A stretch of 64,000 nt of DNA, from the NCBI RefSeq assembly GCF_963082655.1, contig NC_081553.1, positions 209,593,696-209,657,695 of the forward strand, in the 5' to 3' direction. The notes under the pieces are model-generated. The model worked only from the letters and a program-made list of their open reading frames with translations. It did not search any database and had not been told where the DNA came from. This document shows positions 1 through 10,733 of this stretch, piece by piece. The translations under genes were made by a program, and so were the position numbers. Every line of letters starts with the position of its first letter. Position 1 is the first letter of the stretch. The stretch is from Stomoxys calcitrans (Eukaryota > Arthropoda > Insecta > Diptera > Muscidae).

Positions 1-955
1 TGGCCCGAGAACCTAAAACTTTTACGTTTTTATTTTACTGGCTTAATACCCTCATCCTGATTTGGAATTTCCCACCCCCGATTGGTCTGTATGTCCTTTT
101 CGGGGGTGGGGCCTGCCCTTGCACTTTTCACATAATTTTGTCACAGATTCTTACTGTAGTCTCAACTTTCTATCATTTAAGTCCAATATTCTAACGATCG
201 GTCTAGATGCCCGTTTTGGGGGATTTTGGGTGGGGCGTTACCCCTATTATGGTACAAAAAAAATTTGGAAAAGCTCGGTCAACTTATCTCTGATAAAATT
301 CAAATTAAGGACATACTTAGTCTTGGGCCAAGGTTGTATAAAAAAACGTTAGGCCTGTGAACCCCAAACCCTATAAAACCTAATTCTACTGACTTAATAC
401 CCTCATCCTAATTTCGAATTTCCCACTCCCGATCGGTCTGTATGTCCATTTCGGGGGTGGAGACTCCCCTTGCCACTTTTCCCATAATTTTGTTACATAT
501 GCTTTATTTATCATTTATTTTCTTGTAAGTCCAATATTGTAACTATCGGTCTAGATGCCCGTTTTGGGGGGTTTTGGGTGGGACGTTCCCCCTATTAAGA
601 TACAAACAAAAATTTGGAATAATACGGTCCACTTATCTCTGATATATTTGAAATTAAGGGGACTCTTCGTCTTGGCTAAAATAAAATTGGCCTGAGGGCC
701 ACAAACCCTTTAGGTTTCATTCTACTGATTTAACACCCTCTTCTGCTTTTGAATTTCCCAACTCATCGGTCTGTATGTTAATTTCGGGGGTTGGGCCTGC
801 CCTTGCCACTTTTCCCATAATTTTGTAGCAGATTCTTACTTTACTCTCAAATACCTTTCATTGTAGCGATCGGTTTAGATGCCCGTTTTTTGCCCGTGGG
901 TTTTGGGTGTGGCGTTCCCCCTATTACGGTACAAACAAAAATTCGGACCGTCCCC
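1..955. repeat. Tandem repeat, about 345-bp unit, 2.7 copies
   Basis: The phrase ACTGRYTTAAYACCCTC recurs at about 37, 388 and 724, giving spacings of 351 and 336 bp. Each unit also carries a CGATCGGTCTGTATGTC-like block and a GATGCCCGTTTTGGGGG block. The third unit is shortened by an internal deletion and stops near 955. The short open frames across it shift between copies and resemble no protein I know. The array probably continues beyond the left edge. The host element is not recognised. Confidence 0.75.
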
Positions 956-2170
956 TCTTCAACAATGCTCGCCGTGTACAAACCTTTGTGGATTATTCGG
1001 CAACCGTCTCCCGTCCCCGAACACCATCATATCGGTGAAACCAAGCCAGCGCTATGTCATAAGTCCGGAGTTCATACAGGGATTCTGAACATTCCGCCAC
1101 TTAATTCGATCGTACTCCTCGATTCCAAGGGCCGCATACTGTCCACATAAATCCGAAACTTCCATGGAGGTAAATCCCTTCATAGAATGGGCCCTTCCTG
1201 CCATATTCGTCGGCCTTTTGATTTCCCGCAATACGATGGTGTTTGAAAAACCTGAGGCAACGCTATGTCATGAGCCCAAGTTTGAAAGAGATTATAAAAA
1301 TGTCACCACGTACTTAGACCTACCTGTCCTCAAATCCAAGGCTTTGATAGCCTGCATACCTCTCACATAAATCGTGAATGTGTTTCGACCGGGGTAAAAA
1401 ACTACCCCGTATTTCACTTGCGGCTATCGTAATGGCACCGACCTCTGCCTGAAAGACCACACACTCGTCCGGGAGCATTCGATGTCGAGTGCATTGGAGT
1501 ATACCCTATTACCGTGTCGGACTCCATGTGGGAGTTATCTAAGAAATCCGAGGCCTCATCCTCAACCAACATAGCATCCGTCTCCTACTCCCTCTTTTGG
1601 AAAAACAAATTCTGAAGATTCTATCTCGAATCGGGTTCGGTGCCAGGTATTCTGAAAGGCTCCTCAGTCTACCTAACGCAACTACGACATCCAGGTGGAA
1701 CCGAGGCCGTTCCCTTTCTCCTTCAGCGTGCCATGCTTAGCACAGCCTTAACGGTGCAATTCCGAACATAGAGCTCAATAGTTTGCATATCATTCGATGT
1801 CGTCCTTGACGATGCGATTCATCTTCTCTACAGCTTTTCATCATACAAGTGCCCCGTATGTCATAGACAAAGGCCAGGTACATCAATTAAATCAGCTTTG
1901 GGCTAATTCCCCACTTTCTACCGAATATCCTCTTGCGTACAGCGCCTTTTGCCTTCTTTTTTCCGTATTCCTTTCCAAGACAGTTTCGAATCTAGGACTA
2001 GGCCTACTCTCTCCATGACCTCGCTTCAGATTTCGCTTCAGTTTCCCATTCATGCTTAGATTCGATTGGACTTTTTTATCAAGAGTTTCCGGAGAATCGA
2101 CGACGACACTCTTCCTTGAGGCGTTTTCCTTGTCACCTAATTTTGACCACACTGACTGGACGGGTAGCTG
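945..2170 (-). pseudogene. Decayed LINE (RNase H and RT-thumb remnants)
   Basis: Read on the minus strand, this stretch is a badly damaged non-LTR retrotransposon of the same family as the one at 49.67-53.4 kb. Segments match in order: the RT C-terminal region (residues like PRFETVLERNTEKRRQKALY, about 1975-2060), the RNase H beginning (around 1400-1600, matching the segment that ends in DECTVFQAEV in the 50 kb copy), and two separate copies of the RNase H stretch IYVDSMxALxxLxSRS (near 1150 and 1365). Frames are broken by many stops and indels. The doubled RNase H stretch suggests an internal duplication. RNase H places it in the I/LOA-type LINEs. No coding capacity remains. Confidence 0.6.
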
Positions 2171-2364
2171 GAGATATTCCGGTGTATCCCTGTGCGGTTC
2201 AAAGCGGCGAATATCGAACCTATCTTCACATTATTAAAATTCTTCTCGATATTCATCAAGTCCGCCATGGCATACTCTTTTGTGTCACGACCTTTCGTGA
2301 CAACACCTGGAGAGCTATCTTTAACGACCTACCCTTGAAAAAAGCGTATCGTGTCCCACTTAAG

Positions 2365-2940
2365 TTATGAATCACGTCTCTGCATCTCAACGTTTCGCCC
2401 ATTGTTTCTCAGACACAGAAGCTACTGAGCCTTTAATCTCGCTTAGCTTCAGTCCATTTATGCACACGACCTATCGCCTCAGTCGCGTAGTGCGTGAATC
2501 ACTTCTCTGAAACTATAACAGCCAGCGTCTTGCCCAGTGTATTTTAGAAAATGGAGCCACAGAGTCATTGTTTTCTCGTATATTCTAGCCGTCTACACAC
2601 GTTTCCCGCTGACCTTATGATTCAATCACGTCGTGACTAATCACGCTTTTCTGCAACCATAACATCCATCCTGTCCTCCTCTGTCTCCCAGATACAGCAG
2701 CGACTGAGCCATTTTTTGCGCGTACGTTCTATCCGTCTACACACACGTCCTGGTGTTCTTGTGTCAAAATCACGCTGTGAGTGAATCACGTCTCTGGCAC
2801 TATAATAGCCAGCGTTTCGCCCAATGTTCCTCAGACACAAAAGTCATTGTTCGCGCTTACTTTCCGTCCTTTCCTAGAGCCTCAGTCACATCGTGAGTGC
2901 ATCACTTCTTCATAATCATAACAGTCGGCGTACACCAGAC
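2365..2940. repeat. Degenerate tandem repeat, 118-145-bp units
   Basis: Five imperfect units each begin with a TGAATCACGTCTCT-like phrase (about 2367, 2493, 2635, 2780, 2898). Each continues with ATAACAGCCAGCGT, TCTCAGACACAG and a TCTACACACGT-like block. Unit length varies from 118 to 145 bp. The array lies about 0.5 kb upstream of the zinc-finger gene, in what would be its promoter or 5' intron. No coding potential is evident. Confidence 0.7.
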
Positions 2941-3240
2941 GTGTCTATCGTTCACTGAGCCGTAATTAGTCAATATTTTCAAAAACATTTTCCCTTCCGT
3001 TCAATTTTGCTCCCAACTGTTTGTCAAGTTTAATTGCTAGGTGTTTTTTATATACTTTAAGTCTAGCATTTACATTGAGAATTATACGCATAAATGGCAT
3101 AAATAAGCCATTGGCCGATCACAATGATGCTTGGTCAACAAAACAAAAACTTCAATAATTTTATGAATGAATTTTTTAGCTGTGGCATTCTTTTTTTTTC
3201 CAGAGTTCTGTACTAATCAACAAAAAACTACGTTTCTTTC

Positions 3241-3248
3241 TTTGCAGA
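3241..3248 (+). other. Putative 3' splice site of a 5'-UTR intron
   Basis: A pyrimidine-rich stretch ends in TTTCTTTCTTTGCAG at 3247, about 200 bases before the start codon of the zinc-finger gene. It would let an upstream non-coding first exon join an exon beginning at 3248 that carries the rest of the 5' UTR and the start codon. A second candidate (TTTTTTTTCCAG, ending 3203) is close by. Transcript data are needed to choose. No confident promoter is visible in the window. Confidence 0.4.
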
Positions 3249-3444
3249 GTTGGCCACTTTTTTTGGGGTTACAAGTGACAGAAGTCAGTTTTTATCCGGA
3301 AATCGTTGGCGACGAACACGCGAGCGCATCTGTTCTAGCCAAAGTCTTTAAATGAACATTTAAAAAAAATAAATCATTAAAAACAGGATCTTGTTATCAC
3401 CTTACACCCCCTCCTTACAACCCCGCTCATAAGCCATTACTTTT

Positions 3445-6400
3445 ATGGCAGATATTTCAGCCTTAACGGCGTTAGCAGCTGCCTCATCATCCGTGTATCC
3501 ATCTGGTGCCGTAGCCGCCAATAATCTGCATAATTTACATCATCGCCGACCCACCATCGATCAATTACGTTCAATGAATGATCGCAGCGTCTTATCGTCG
3601 CTGAGTCATTTGACTACGGCAGATTTGCGTACAGCGCAATTAGTGCATGAATACAATAAGCCATTCAACATCAATGAGTTTCGACAAAATGTTGAACGTT
3701 TGGACTATTCGTTGAAAAATGGTTTGGTCGGTGTGAATCTGCAACAACAACAACAGCAGCAACAGCAACAATTGGTGGCCGAACATCAACAGCAGCAACA
3801 ACAACAGCAGCAGCAGCAACAACAGCAGGCGCACGAACAACAACAGCAACAACATCTGCAGCAGCAACAACAACAGATGAAACAATCCTACAGTCCGCCA
3901 AATTCACCGCCCACACCGAATATGACGGAGCAGCCGGAACAAAAGGTGAGAAGAAGTTTTTTTTATTTAACAAATTTTATTTTGAAAAAGAAATCTAAAC
4001 TTTTTTACAAAAAAAGTTTTGTTAGAGGTCCTAGGAACCTTAAGGTAGGAGAAAAGGGAGGCTGTCCAACTACACTCATAGAAATTTTTTAGTAAAAACA
4101 GCATAAATGTTTGCTGAAACAGCAGAAAGTCTGCAGAAAATAGCAGCAATTTGTTGCTAAAACAGCAAACATTTTCCGCTGTTTTCAAATCTTAAAAAGT
4201 TAAAACAAGTAATAGCTTGTTGGGCCGGGCCGAATCTTGGGAACCCACCACAATGGATTCTGCTAAAAATTTATAAAAACTAAATTTAGTTGAAGGGCAA
4301 AATTAAAGCTTCTAGGAACCGAACAAGGATAATCGAGAGACCGATTTATAGGGGAGCTATATCAGGTTATAGACTGATTTGGACCGTACTTTGCACAGTT
4401 GTTGGAAGTCGTGACAGAACCCCGCATGCGAAATTTCTATGCCAAATCGGACTAAAATTGCGGCTTGTAAGGGCTCAATAAGTCAAACCGGGAGATCGGT
4501 TTATATGGCAGCTATATCAGGTTATAGACCGATTTCGACCGTACTTGGCACAATTGTTAAAAGTCATAGCAAAAAACTATGTTCAAAATTATAGCTAAAT
4601 TGGACAAAAAATATGGCTGTCCCGGGGCTCAAGAGGTCAAATCGGGAGATCGGTTTATATGGCAGCTATATCAGGTAATAGACCGATTTCGACCGTACTT
4701 GACATATTTGTTAGAAATCATAAGAGTACACAACGTGCAAAATTTCAGCCAAATTGGACGAAATTTGTGGCTTACAGGGGCTCAAGAATTCAAATCGGGA
4801 GGTCGGTTAAAATGGAAGCTATATCAGGTTATGGACCGATTCGGACCGTAGTTGGCACAGTTGTTGTAAGTCATAACAAAACACTACGTGAAAAATTTCA
4901 GCCAAATCGGACAAAAATTGCGGCTCCCAGGGGCTCAAGAGGTCAAATCGGGAGATCGGTTTATATGGGAGCTATATCAGGTTTCAGACCGATTCGGATC
5001 GTACTTGACAGAGTCGTTGAGAGTCCCAAGAGAACATTATGTGCAAAATTTCAGCCAAATCGGACAAAATTTGTGTCTTCCAGAGGCTTGAGAAGTCATA
5101 TTGGGAAATCGGTTTATATGGGAGATATATTAGGTTATAGACCGAAGTACGGTCCACTTCTCGCAGTTGTTGAAAGTCATAACAGAACACTATGTGTAAA
5201 ATTTCAGCCAAATCGGACAAAAATTGTGTCTTCCAGGGGCTTTATATGGGAGCTATATTAGGTTATAGACCGATTTGGACCGTACTTCTCGCAGTTGTTG
5301 AAAGTCATAACAGAACACTATGTGCAAAATTTCAGCCAAATCGGACTAAATTTGTGTCTTCCAGTGGCTCAAGAAGTCAAATCGGGAGGTCGGTTTATAT
5401 GGGAGCTATTTCTAAATCTGAACCGATGTGGCCCATTTTCAATTCCAAAAGACCTTAATCAATATTAAGTATCTGTGCAAATTTTCAAGCGGCTAGCTTT
5501 ACGCGTTCGACCGCTATCGTGATTTTGACAGATGCTCGTACGGATGGCTAGATCGAATCAGAATGTCGAGACGATCCAGAATATTTATGGTGTTACTAAC
5601 GGAATGACGAGGTTAGTATACCTCCATCCCTTGGTGGTGGGTATAAAAAGTTCGAAAATATCGTAAATATTACAAAAATTAAAAGTCTTCAATGTAATAT
5701 CAGCAGACAGTGTTTGCTGATATCAGCAGACTAATTTTTCTGAGTGTAAGGGTTATAACCTTCAAGGTTATAATCCATTTATCTTCCCTTTCACTGAGCC
5801 TTGTTAACCCTTTATTTATCTACTGTAGCCTCTTTCTCTTGATAAATAATAAATTTGTAAATAATTTTTCCTTTTTTCCTCTCCTCTCTCTCTCTCTCTC
5901 TTTGCAGTACGATCCCAATGCCGCTGTCGTGGAACACCATCATCAACAGCAGCAACAGCATCAGCCGAAATCACATCGTTCACATCATCATACCTCACCG
6001 GATGGTCGCGAGACCAAACCCTACAAATGTACCCAATGCACCAAATCATTTGCCAATTCATCGTACCTCTCCCAGCATACACGCATCCATTTGGGCATTA
6101 AGCCCTATCGCTGCGAAATCTGTCAGCGCAAGTTCACCCAGCTCTCACATCTGCAACAGCACATACGCACCCATACGGGTGACAAGCCCTACAAGTGTCG
6201 TCATGCCGGCTGTCCGAAGGCCTTCTCACAACTCTCCAATCTCCAGTCACATTCGAGGTGCCATCAAACCGATAAACCCTACAAATGTAACTCATGCTAC
6301 AAGTGCTTCACCGACGAGATGACCCTGCTGGAGCACATACCCAAGCACAAGGATTCCAAACACCTGAAGACGCACATATGCAACTTGTGTGGCAAATCCT

Positions 6401-7275
6401 ATACCCAAGAGACATATCTGGAGAAACACTTGCAGAAGCATGCCGAGAAGGCGGAGAAACAGCAGCAAAAACATGCCAATCTCAGTATGCAACATCATGT
6501 GCCAGCCGGCGGCATTGGCTTGAGTCTGCAGCGGCAGGTGGTCATGAATGCGGCGGTGGCGGGTGATGCCAATGCGGCCTACTGGGCCAAGATGAGTGCT
6601 GATGGTGCGGTAAATGCTGCCACCCTGGCAGAGGCCATACAACAACAGCAACAGGCCCAGGCTCAACAGCAACAGGCTCAGAATGGTTACAATTTCTCAA
6701 CGCTGCAACATCAACAGCAGCAACAACAACAGGAGCTGCTGCAACATCATCAGCGTTTGGTCAATGGCACGGCCAATGGCAGCGGGGGTGGCGGTGGAGG
6801 CGACAGTGCCAACAGCGGCAATACTCCCAACCACTCACAAAGTCCCATTGAGCAGGGTGAGGATCTGGTGATACGTCAGACCTCACAGGCGCAGCAACAA
6901 CACCAGCAACAGCAGCATCAACAACAACAGCAGCAACAACAACAGCAACAATCCCACTCGCCCAACAATATGGTGGTGGTCAACTCTTCGCCCTATGATG
7001 TTAAGACCACATCGGCGTTCACACCCATTCCCACAGCACCACCCCATTTGCAAGCGGCCGCCTTAGCCCAACAAAGACCGCCCCCAGCGGCCGCCTATAT
7101 ATATCAACAAAATGCTGCCGCAGCAGCAGGATTTCCCACGCAGCTGATATCACTGCATCAGATACGCAATTATGCCCATCAACCGGGAGCAGCAGCCGGA
7201 CTGCTGGCCGGAGATCACCTTTTGGGCCTCAGCGTTACAGCCGGTGGAGCGGGGGGCAAAGACAAGAGCCAATAG
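3445..7275 (+). CDS. sqz: Squeeze/Rotund-family C2H2 zinc-finger transcription factor (two coding exons)
   Basis: Coding exons are 3445-3945 (167 codons, donor AAAAG/GTGAG) and 5908-7275 (455 codons plus TAG; acceptor after CTCTCTTTGCAG). They join in phase 0 to give about 622 residues. The start is supported by an in-frame TAA at 3430-3432. Residues 35-93 form a non-repetitive, probably conserved N-terminal segment. Residues 100-149 are poly-Q encoded by mixed CAA/CAG. Five C2H2 fingers lie at about 206-228, 234-256, 262-286 (with an extra Cys-spacing residue pair, C-x4-C), 292-314 and 323-345. They are joined by TGEKP-like linkers (LGIKP, TGDKP, QTDKP), with a longer linker before finger 5. 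A Q/A-rich tail follows, with a Gly run near 440. The finger set is that of Drosophila squeeze/rotund, nematode LIN-29 and vertebrate ZNF362/384: nuclear DNA-binding factors. Drosophila squeeze acts in neuronal identity. The compact structure, the length and the C-terminal stretch with ISLHQIRNYAHQPGAA favour squeeze. The close paralogue rotund is the alternative. The intron (3946-5907) contains a mobile repeat. Confidence 0.85.
4204..5655 (+). mobile_element. 153-bp-array element inside the sqz intron
   Basis: The left end carries the GGGCCGGGCCGAATCTTGGG hairpin region followed by ACCCACCAC. The right end is GGTGGTGGGTATAAAAA, so short inverted repeats bound the element. Between them are seven degenerate monomers, each with a GATCGGTTTATATGGGAGC-like core. 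Core positions 4494, 4648, 4801, 4954 and 5107 give periods of 154, 153, 153 and 153. Open frames run through parts of it only because 153 is divisible by 3. It occupies most of the only intron between coding exons, on the same strand as the gene. It leaves the donor (3946) and acceptor (5907) intact, so it is probably tolerated. Confidence 0.8.
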
Positions 7276-8097
7276 TATAACTCTCCCCTGTCGTCGCCAT
7301 CAGCATCGAGTACGAGTTCATCGACAGCCTCATCGGCTAAAAGGCAAAAATTTTTCCAAAACTCCTCGTCAACGCAACACCACCGACCGCGACAGTCGCA
7401 GGCACAGCCACCACCTGAAGATTCAATGGAAGCCTCTCCTGAGGAGAGCTGAACAAGGTTAAGTGGCTAGGCATGTAGATTGAATGATGACGCATGAGAA
7501 ATCATAGAAAGGTGATGGTGCTAAGTAAGACAAACACACACACACATATACAAAAAAAAGAAAACAAATATGGCGAGAATCTTTTAAGAGACAAACTTAT
7601 CATTTCACCCCGTAGTTTAAGAGCAAGACGTTATGTGAGAAGCGATATTTTGAAAATATGAAAACGTTACAAACAAAAATCTTAACGCAAATGTAGAGTA
7701 ACTATCAAACCGAAACTAAGATAAGTCGATTAGTCGAGAGTAGAAACAAAAACAAAAAGAAAAAAACAATTTGAAATTGTTTAGAGTTTTTAGTTTATTT
7801 TTCTGCATTGATACTACAAAACGTATCAAAGACCTCTTTAAATTTTCTAAAATGGACACAAAGAAAGGCTTTCAGTTAAGACCTCAGTGGGTTATTGTGT
7901 GAAGGGATAAAACCAAGATAAATTCATTTACAGGTAAAGTACCGCAAACAGCCAAGTCAAATTTTTCTAGCGGTGTACGCCATCTGTCAACGCATTTTCA
8001 TAACGTTCGGTTGTGTGTGTGTGCATTATAGTTAAGAACTATAACACACACATACACAACAAAAAATGACGCCAAGCAGCAACATACTCAAAATCAG
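7276..8097 (+). other. Probable 3' UTR and downstream flank of sqz
   Basis: This is AT-rich, non-repetitive sequence after the TAG stop, with a short CA microsatellite (about 7532-7545). No AATAAA signal is obvious before repetitive DNA begins near 8098. The first one, near 8203, lies inside a transposon-like insertion. The 3' UTR end is therefore undetermined. Confidence 0.4.
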
Positions 8098-8204
8098 AAT
8101 TGTTGTTGTAGCAGTGTGTTGTACACAGAGGCGGCAGCCCTTGTCGATTAAGCTGCCAATAGACGATAAGACTTGCCATATGAGCTGAGACTTTCTGTAT
8201 TAAT

Positions 8205-8515
8205 AAAGGTGCCATCACACTACATGTTCTTGTCTTATGACATGACAAATTTTGCTATTGTTAAAGTTGCACACATAATGCAATACAAATGAAATTAACA
8301 CATGAAAATAACTTTTCAAAATAGCACAGTTATTTTTTCGATTCAGCTGTTTTTGTTGTGAGTTGAATGAAAGCAACCCCAAATTGTTATCATAACTTTA
8401 TGATTTGAACAGCTTACTCACAATTTTAACAATTTGTAGCCATAAAAAAACTACTTTTTCTCACATTTTTAGGTCATGTCATATAAAAATAACATACTAG
8501 TGTGACAAGGCGGAT
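8205..8515. mobile_element. MITE nested in the TTAA element
   Basis: The left end (GCCATCACACTACATGTT, then TTATGACATGAC) and the right end (GTCATGTCATATAAAAAT, then ACTAGTGTGACAAGGC) form a gapped terminal inverted repeat of about 40 bp. The interior is AT-rich and non-coding. Exact ends are uncertain by several bases. Confidence 0.5.
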
Positions 8516-8520
8516 TTAAT

Positions 8521-8746
8521 AAGGTGGTCTCACGCGAACAGCTGTTAACAGTCGGCCAGGTTTGACGGTATTAAGATGTCAGATTTTTGTTTGCATTCTC
8601 TTTATTGTCATCTTATTTCTCGCATATTCATACACGCACACAAATTTCATTGTTTGTGTTGGCAAAACGTCGATCAGCTTGTTGACAAGTTGGCGGATTG
8701 CACCATATGATTTGTGGTTGTTGTACAAATGAGATCACCTTTAATT
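8521..8746. mobile_element. Second nested MITE, AAGGTGGTCTCA termini
   Basis: The left end AAGGTGGTCTCACGCG and right end TGAGATCACCTT are inverted repeats flanked by TAAT on both sides. The inner block GTTAACAGTCGGCCAGGTTT with TTTTTGTTTGCATTCTCTTT recurs at about 11751-11830, so this is a dispersed family. Confidence 0.55.
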
Positions 8747-9044
8747 GTTTCGCCATGCTAATAGCAAAAATGATAAATCGATGTGTACAAATTTCAGAGT
8801 AGCTGTTTTTGAAATTACGTATGACATGTCTTATCGTCTAATGGCAGTTTAAGGACTCCATCGGGTCAATACGCTGTGTACAACCAGCTACCAAGGGATT
8901 GTGAAAATCAGAGTTGCACAATACACCGATTTTGACAGATAGTGTGCTCGTTTTTTTTTGTTGTTCGCCAACTGCTCCTACCTATAAATCATTTTATCTT
9001 GGATAAAACTATTCAATAGTAATAATATTCTATAATAGCCTTAT

Positions 9045-9603
9045 GGGTCCCTTACACTTGGGGATTTATTCTAAACATTTTTCTTTTCCTCTACAAATAT
9101 TAAAATTTATTTTCATAAAAAAATCTTTGAGTATTGACGACCCATAGTCCTTCAAATCCGAATTTGCACCCTATAAACATTTTAAAACTACATGACATCT
9201 TTTTATTTAAGTTCCATAACCTCTAAAGCAAATTTTTAGACAAAATCTTTAAGTGTGAAGAACCCAAAATAATAAAAAAAAAAAAAATACGAACTTGCTT
9301 CATGTGCATAGTTTAAAAGCTAGTTTAAATCGTTTGTTTTTAAGATTATATAACCTAAAAATTCACTTTTTAGGTTATATAATCTAAAATTTCGCAGTGT
9401 GAACGACCCAAAGTTCTTCCAATCTGAATTTGCCCCTGTAAATACTTTTAAAGCTATATTAAATCTTTTTATTTAAATTCCATAACCTCAAATGCAAATC
9501 TAAAAAAAAAATTCTTTAAGTGTAAACGACCCATAATAAAAAAAATACGAATTTGTTTCAAGGCAAACTATAACTAATTTTTGAGTTTAAAATATAAAAT
9601 CGA
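9045..9603. repeat. Imperfect tandem repeat with AAGTGTGAACGACCCA phrase
   Basis: The phrase CTTTAAGTGTGAACGACCCA recurs in variants near 9135, 9251, 9397 and 9517, each followed by TTTGAATTTG- and AATCTTTTTATTTAA-like blocks. A further unit appears at about 11110-11210, beyond the insertion complex at 9604-11104. This implies the array was split by that complex. Confidence 0.5.
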
Positions 9604-9619
9604 TTTTTATACCCTTCAT

Positions 9620-9927
9620 CATGGAGGCCACCGTAGCGCAGAGGTTAGCATGTCCGCCTATGACGCTGAATGCCTGGGTTTGAATCCTGGCGAAACCATC
9701 AGACGGTGGTTTTCCCCTCCTAATGATGGCAACATTTGTGAGGTACTATGCCATGTAAAACATCTCTCCAAAGAGGTGTCGCACTGCGGCACGTCGTTCG
9801 GACTCGGCTATAAAAAGGAAACCCCTTTTCATTGAGCTTAAAACTTGAATCGGACTGCACTCATTGATATGTGAGAAGTTTGCCCCTGTTCCTTAGTGGA
9901 ATGTTCATGGGCAAAATTTGCATTTGC
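9620..9927 (+). mobile_element. tRNA-derived SINE, 308 bp, with target duplication
   Basis: The tRNA-like head has box A (TAGCGCAGAGGTTAGCATG) and box B (GGTTTGAATCC, one base off the canonical form), the signals of an internal RNA polymerase III promoter. A family-specific body follows and ends in GGGCAAAATTTGCATTTGC. The 11-bp flanks ATACCCTTCAT at 9609-9619 and 9928-9938 are identical, a clean LINE-style target duplication. The target is the end of a 153-bp-array element. Confidence 0.85.
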
Positions 9928-10126
9928 ATACCCTTCATAGGATGGGGGCATACTTATTTCGTCATTCCGTTTGTAGCCCCTCGAAATATGTATCTAAGAC
10001 CCCATAAAGTATATACATTGTTGATCGTCATAACATTTAAGACGATCTAGCCTTGTTCGTTCGTCTGTCAAAAGCACGCTAAATTTCATAGGAGTTAAAC
10101 AAGGCGCTTGAAATCTTGCATAAATA

Positions 10127-10733
10127 AAGGGTGATTTTTTTGAGGTTAGGATTTTCATGCATTAGTATTTGACAGATCACGTGGGATTTCAGACATGGTG
10201 TCAAAGAGAAAGATGCTCAGTATGCTTTGACATTTCATCATGAATAGACTTACTAACGAGCAACGCTTGCAAATCATTGAATTTTATTACCAAAATCAGT
10301 GTTCGGTTCGAAATGTGTTCAAATTTTGACAAATTTTTTTCAGCGATGAGGCTCATTTCTGGTTGAATGGCTACGTAAATAAGCAAAATTGCCGCATTTG
10401 GAGTGAAGAGCAACCAGAAGCCGTTCAAGAACTGCCCATGCATCCCGAAAAATGCACTGTTTGGTGTGGTTTGTACGCTGGTGGAATCATTGGACCGTAT
10501 TTTTTCAAAGATGCTGTTGGACGCAACGTTACGGTGAATGAACACATTTCGAACCGAACACTGATTTTGGTAATAAAATTCAATGATTTGCAAGCGTTGC
10601 TCGTTAGTAAGTCTATTCATGATGAAATGTCAAAGCATACTGAGCATCTTTCTCTTTGACACCATGTCTCAAATTCCACGTGATCTGTCAAATACTAATG
10701 CATGAAAATCCTAACCTCAAAAAAATCACCCTT
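10127..10733 (+). mobile_element. Tc1/mariner derivative with about 195-bp inverted arms
   Basis: AAGGGTGATTTTTTTGAGG at the left and its complement at the right are flanked by TA. The two arms (10127-10321 and about 10543-10733) are near-identical inverted copies, both encoding the transposase N-terminus (NRLTNEQRLQIIEFYYQNQC). The centre, about 10342-10548 on the + strand, encodes a DDE-transposase core fragment (SDEAHFWLNGY, CTVWCGL, GGIIGPYFF). The true 3' half is gone, replaced by an inverted 5' end. It is non-autonomous. The TA target lies in a 153-bp-type element whose uninterrupted relatives read straight across the site. Confidence 0.85.

Larger units (their letters stand above)
8152..8848. 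mobile_element. TTAA-flanked TIR element (piggyBac-like target) with nested MITEs
   Basis: The left terminus GCTGCCAATAGACGATAAGA mirrors the right terminus TCTTATCGTCTAATGGCAGT, differing at two positions over about 21 bp. The element is flanked by TTAA at 8148-8151 and 8849-8852. TTAA duplication is the hallmark of piggyBac-type transposition. No transposase is present, so this is a non-autonomous copy, and most of its length consists of two other inserted elements. Confidence 0.65.
8098..8940. repeat. Host repeat split by a TTAA element
   Basis: A dispersed-repeat-like sequence (TTGTTGTTGTAGCAGTGTG, then GGCAGCCCTTGTCGATTAA) stops at 8151. It resumes at 8849 with TTAAGGACTCCATCGGGTCA and then ACAACCAGC. 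Joining the flanks at TTAA gives a continuous sequence, so the roughly 700 bp between are an insertion. I believe this host repeat is common in higher flies, but that is memory, not something shown here. Confidence 0.5.

Noticed and set aside
3946..4092. Read-through C-terminus after residue 167 of sqz exon 1
   Set aside because: Sequence after the GTGAG donor is low-complexity K/F-rich and unrelated to the family. Splicing to the finger exon restores the expected protein.
5710..5907. Extension of sqz exon 2 upstream to 5710
   Set aside because: The open frame continues upstream of the polypyrimidine tract and CAG acceptor at 5901-5907. The hydrophobic sequence is intronic and exon 1 joins in phase at 5908.
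9640..9700. Functional tRNA gene
   Set aside because: Box A and box B are present, but the cloverleaf stems are not complete, and the head is always attached to the same SINE body and 3' end with target duplications.
10201..10659. Two separate transposase genes sharing a C-terminus
   Set aside because: The identical tails on opposite strands result from the inverted arms of one rearranged mariner-type element.
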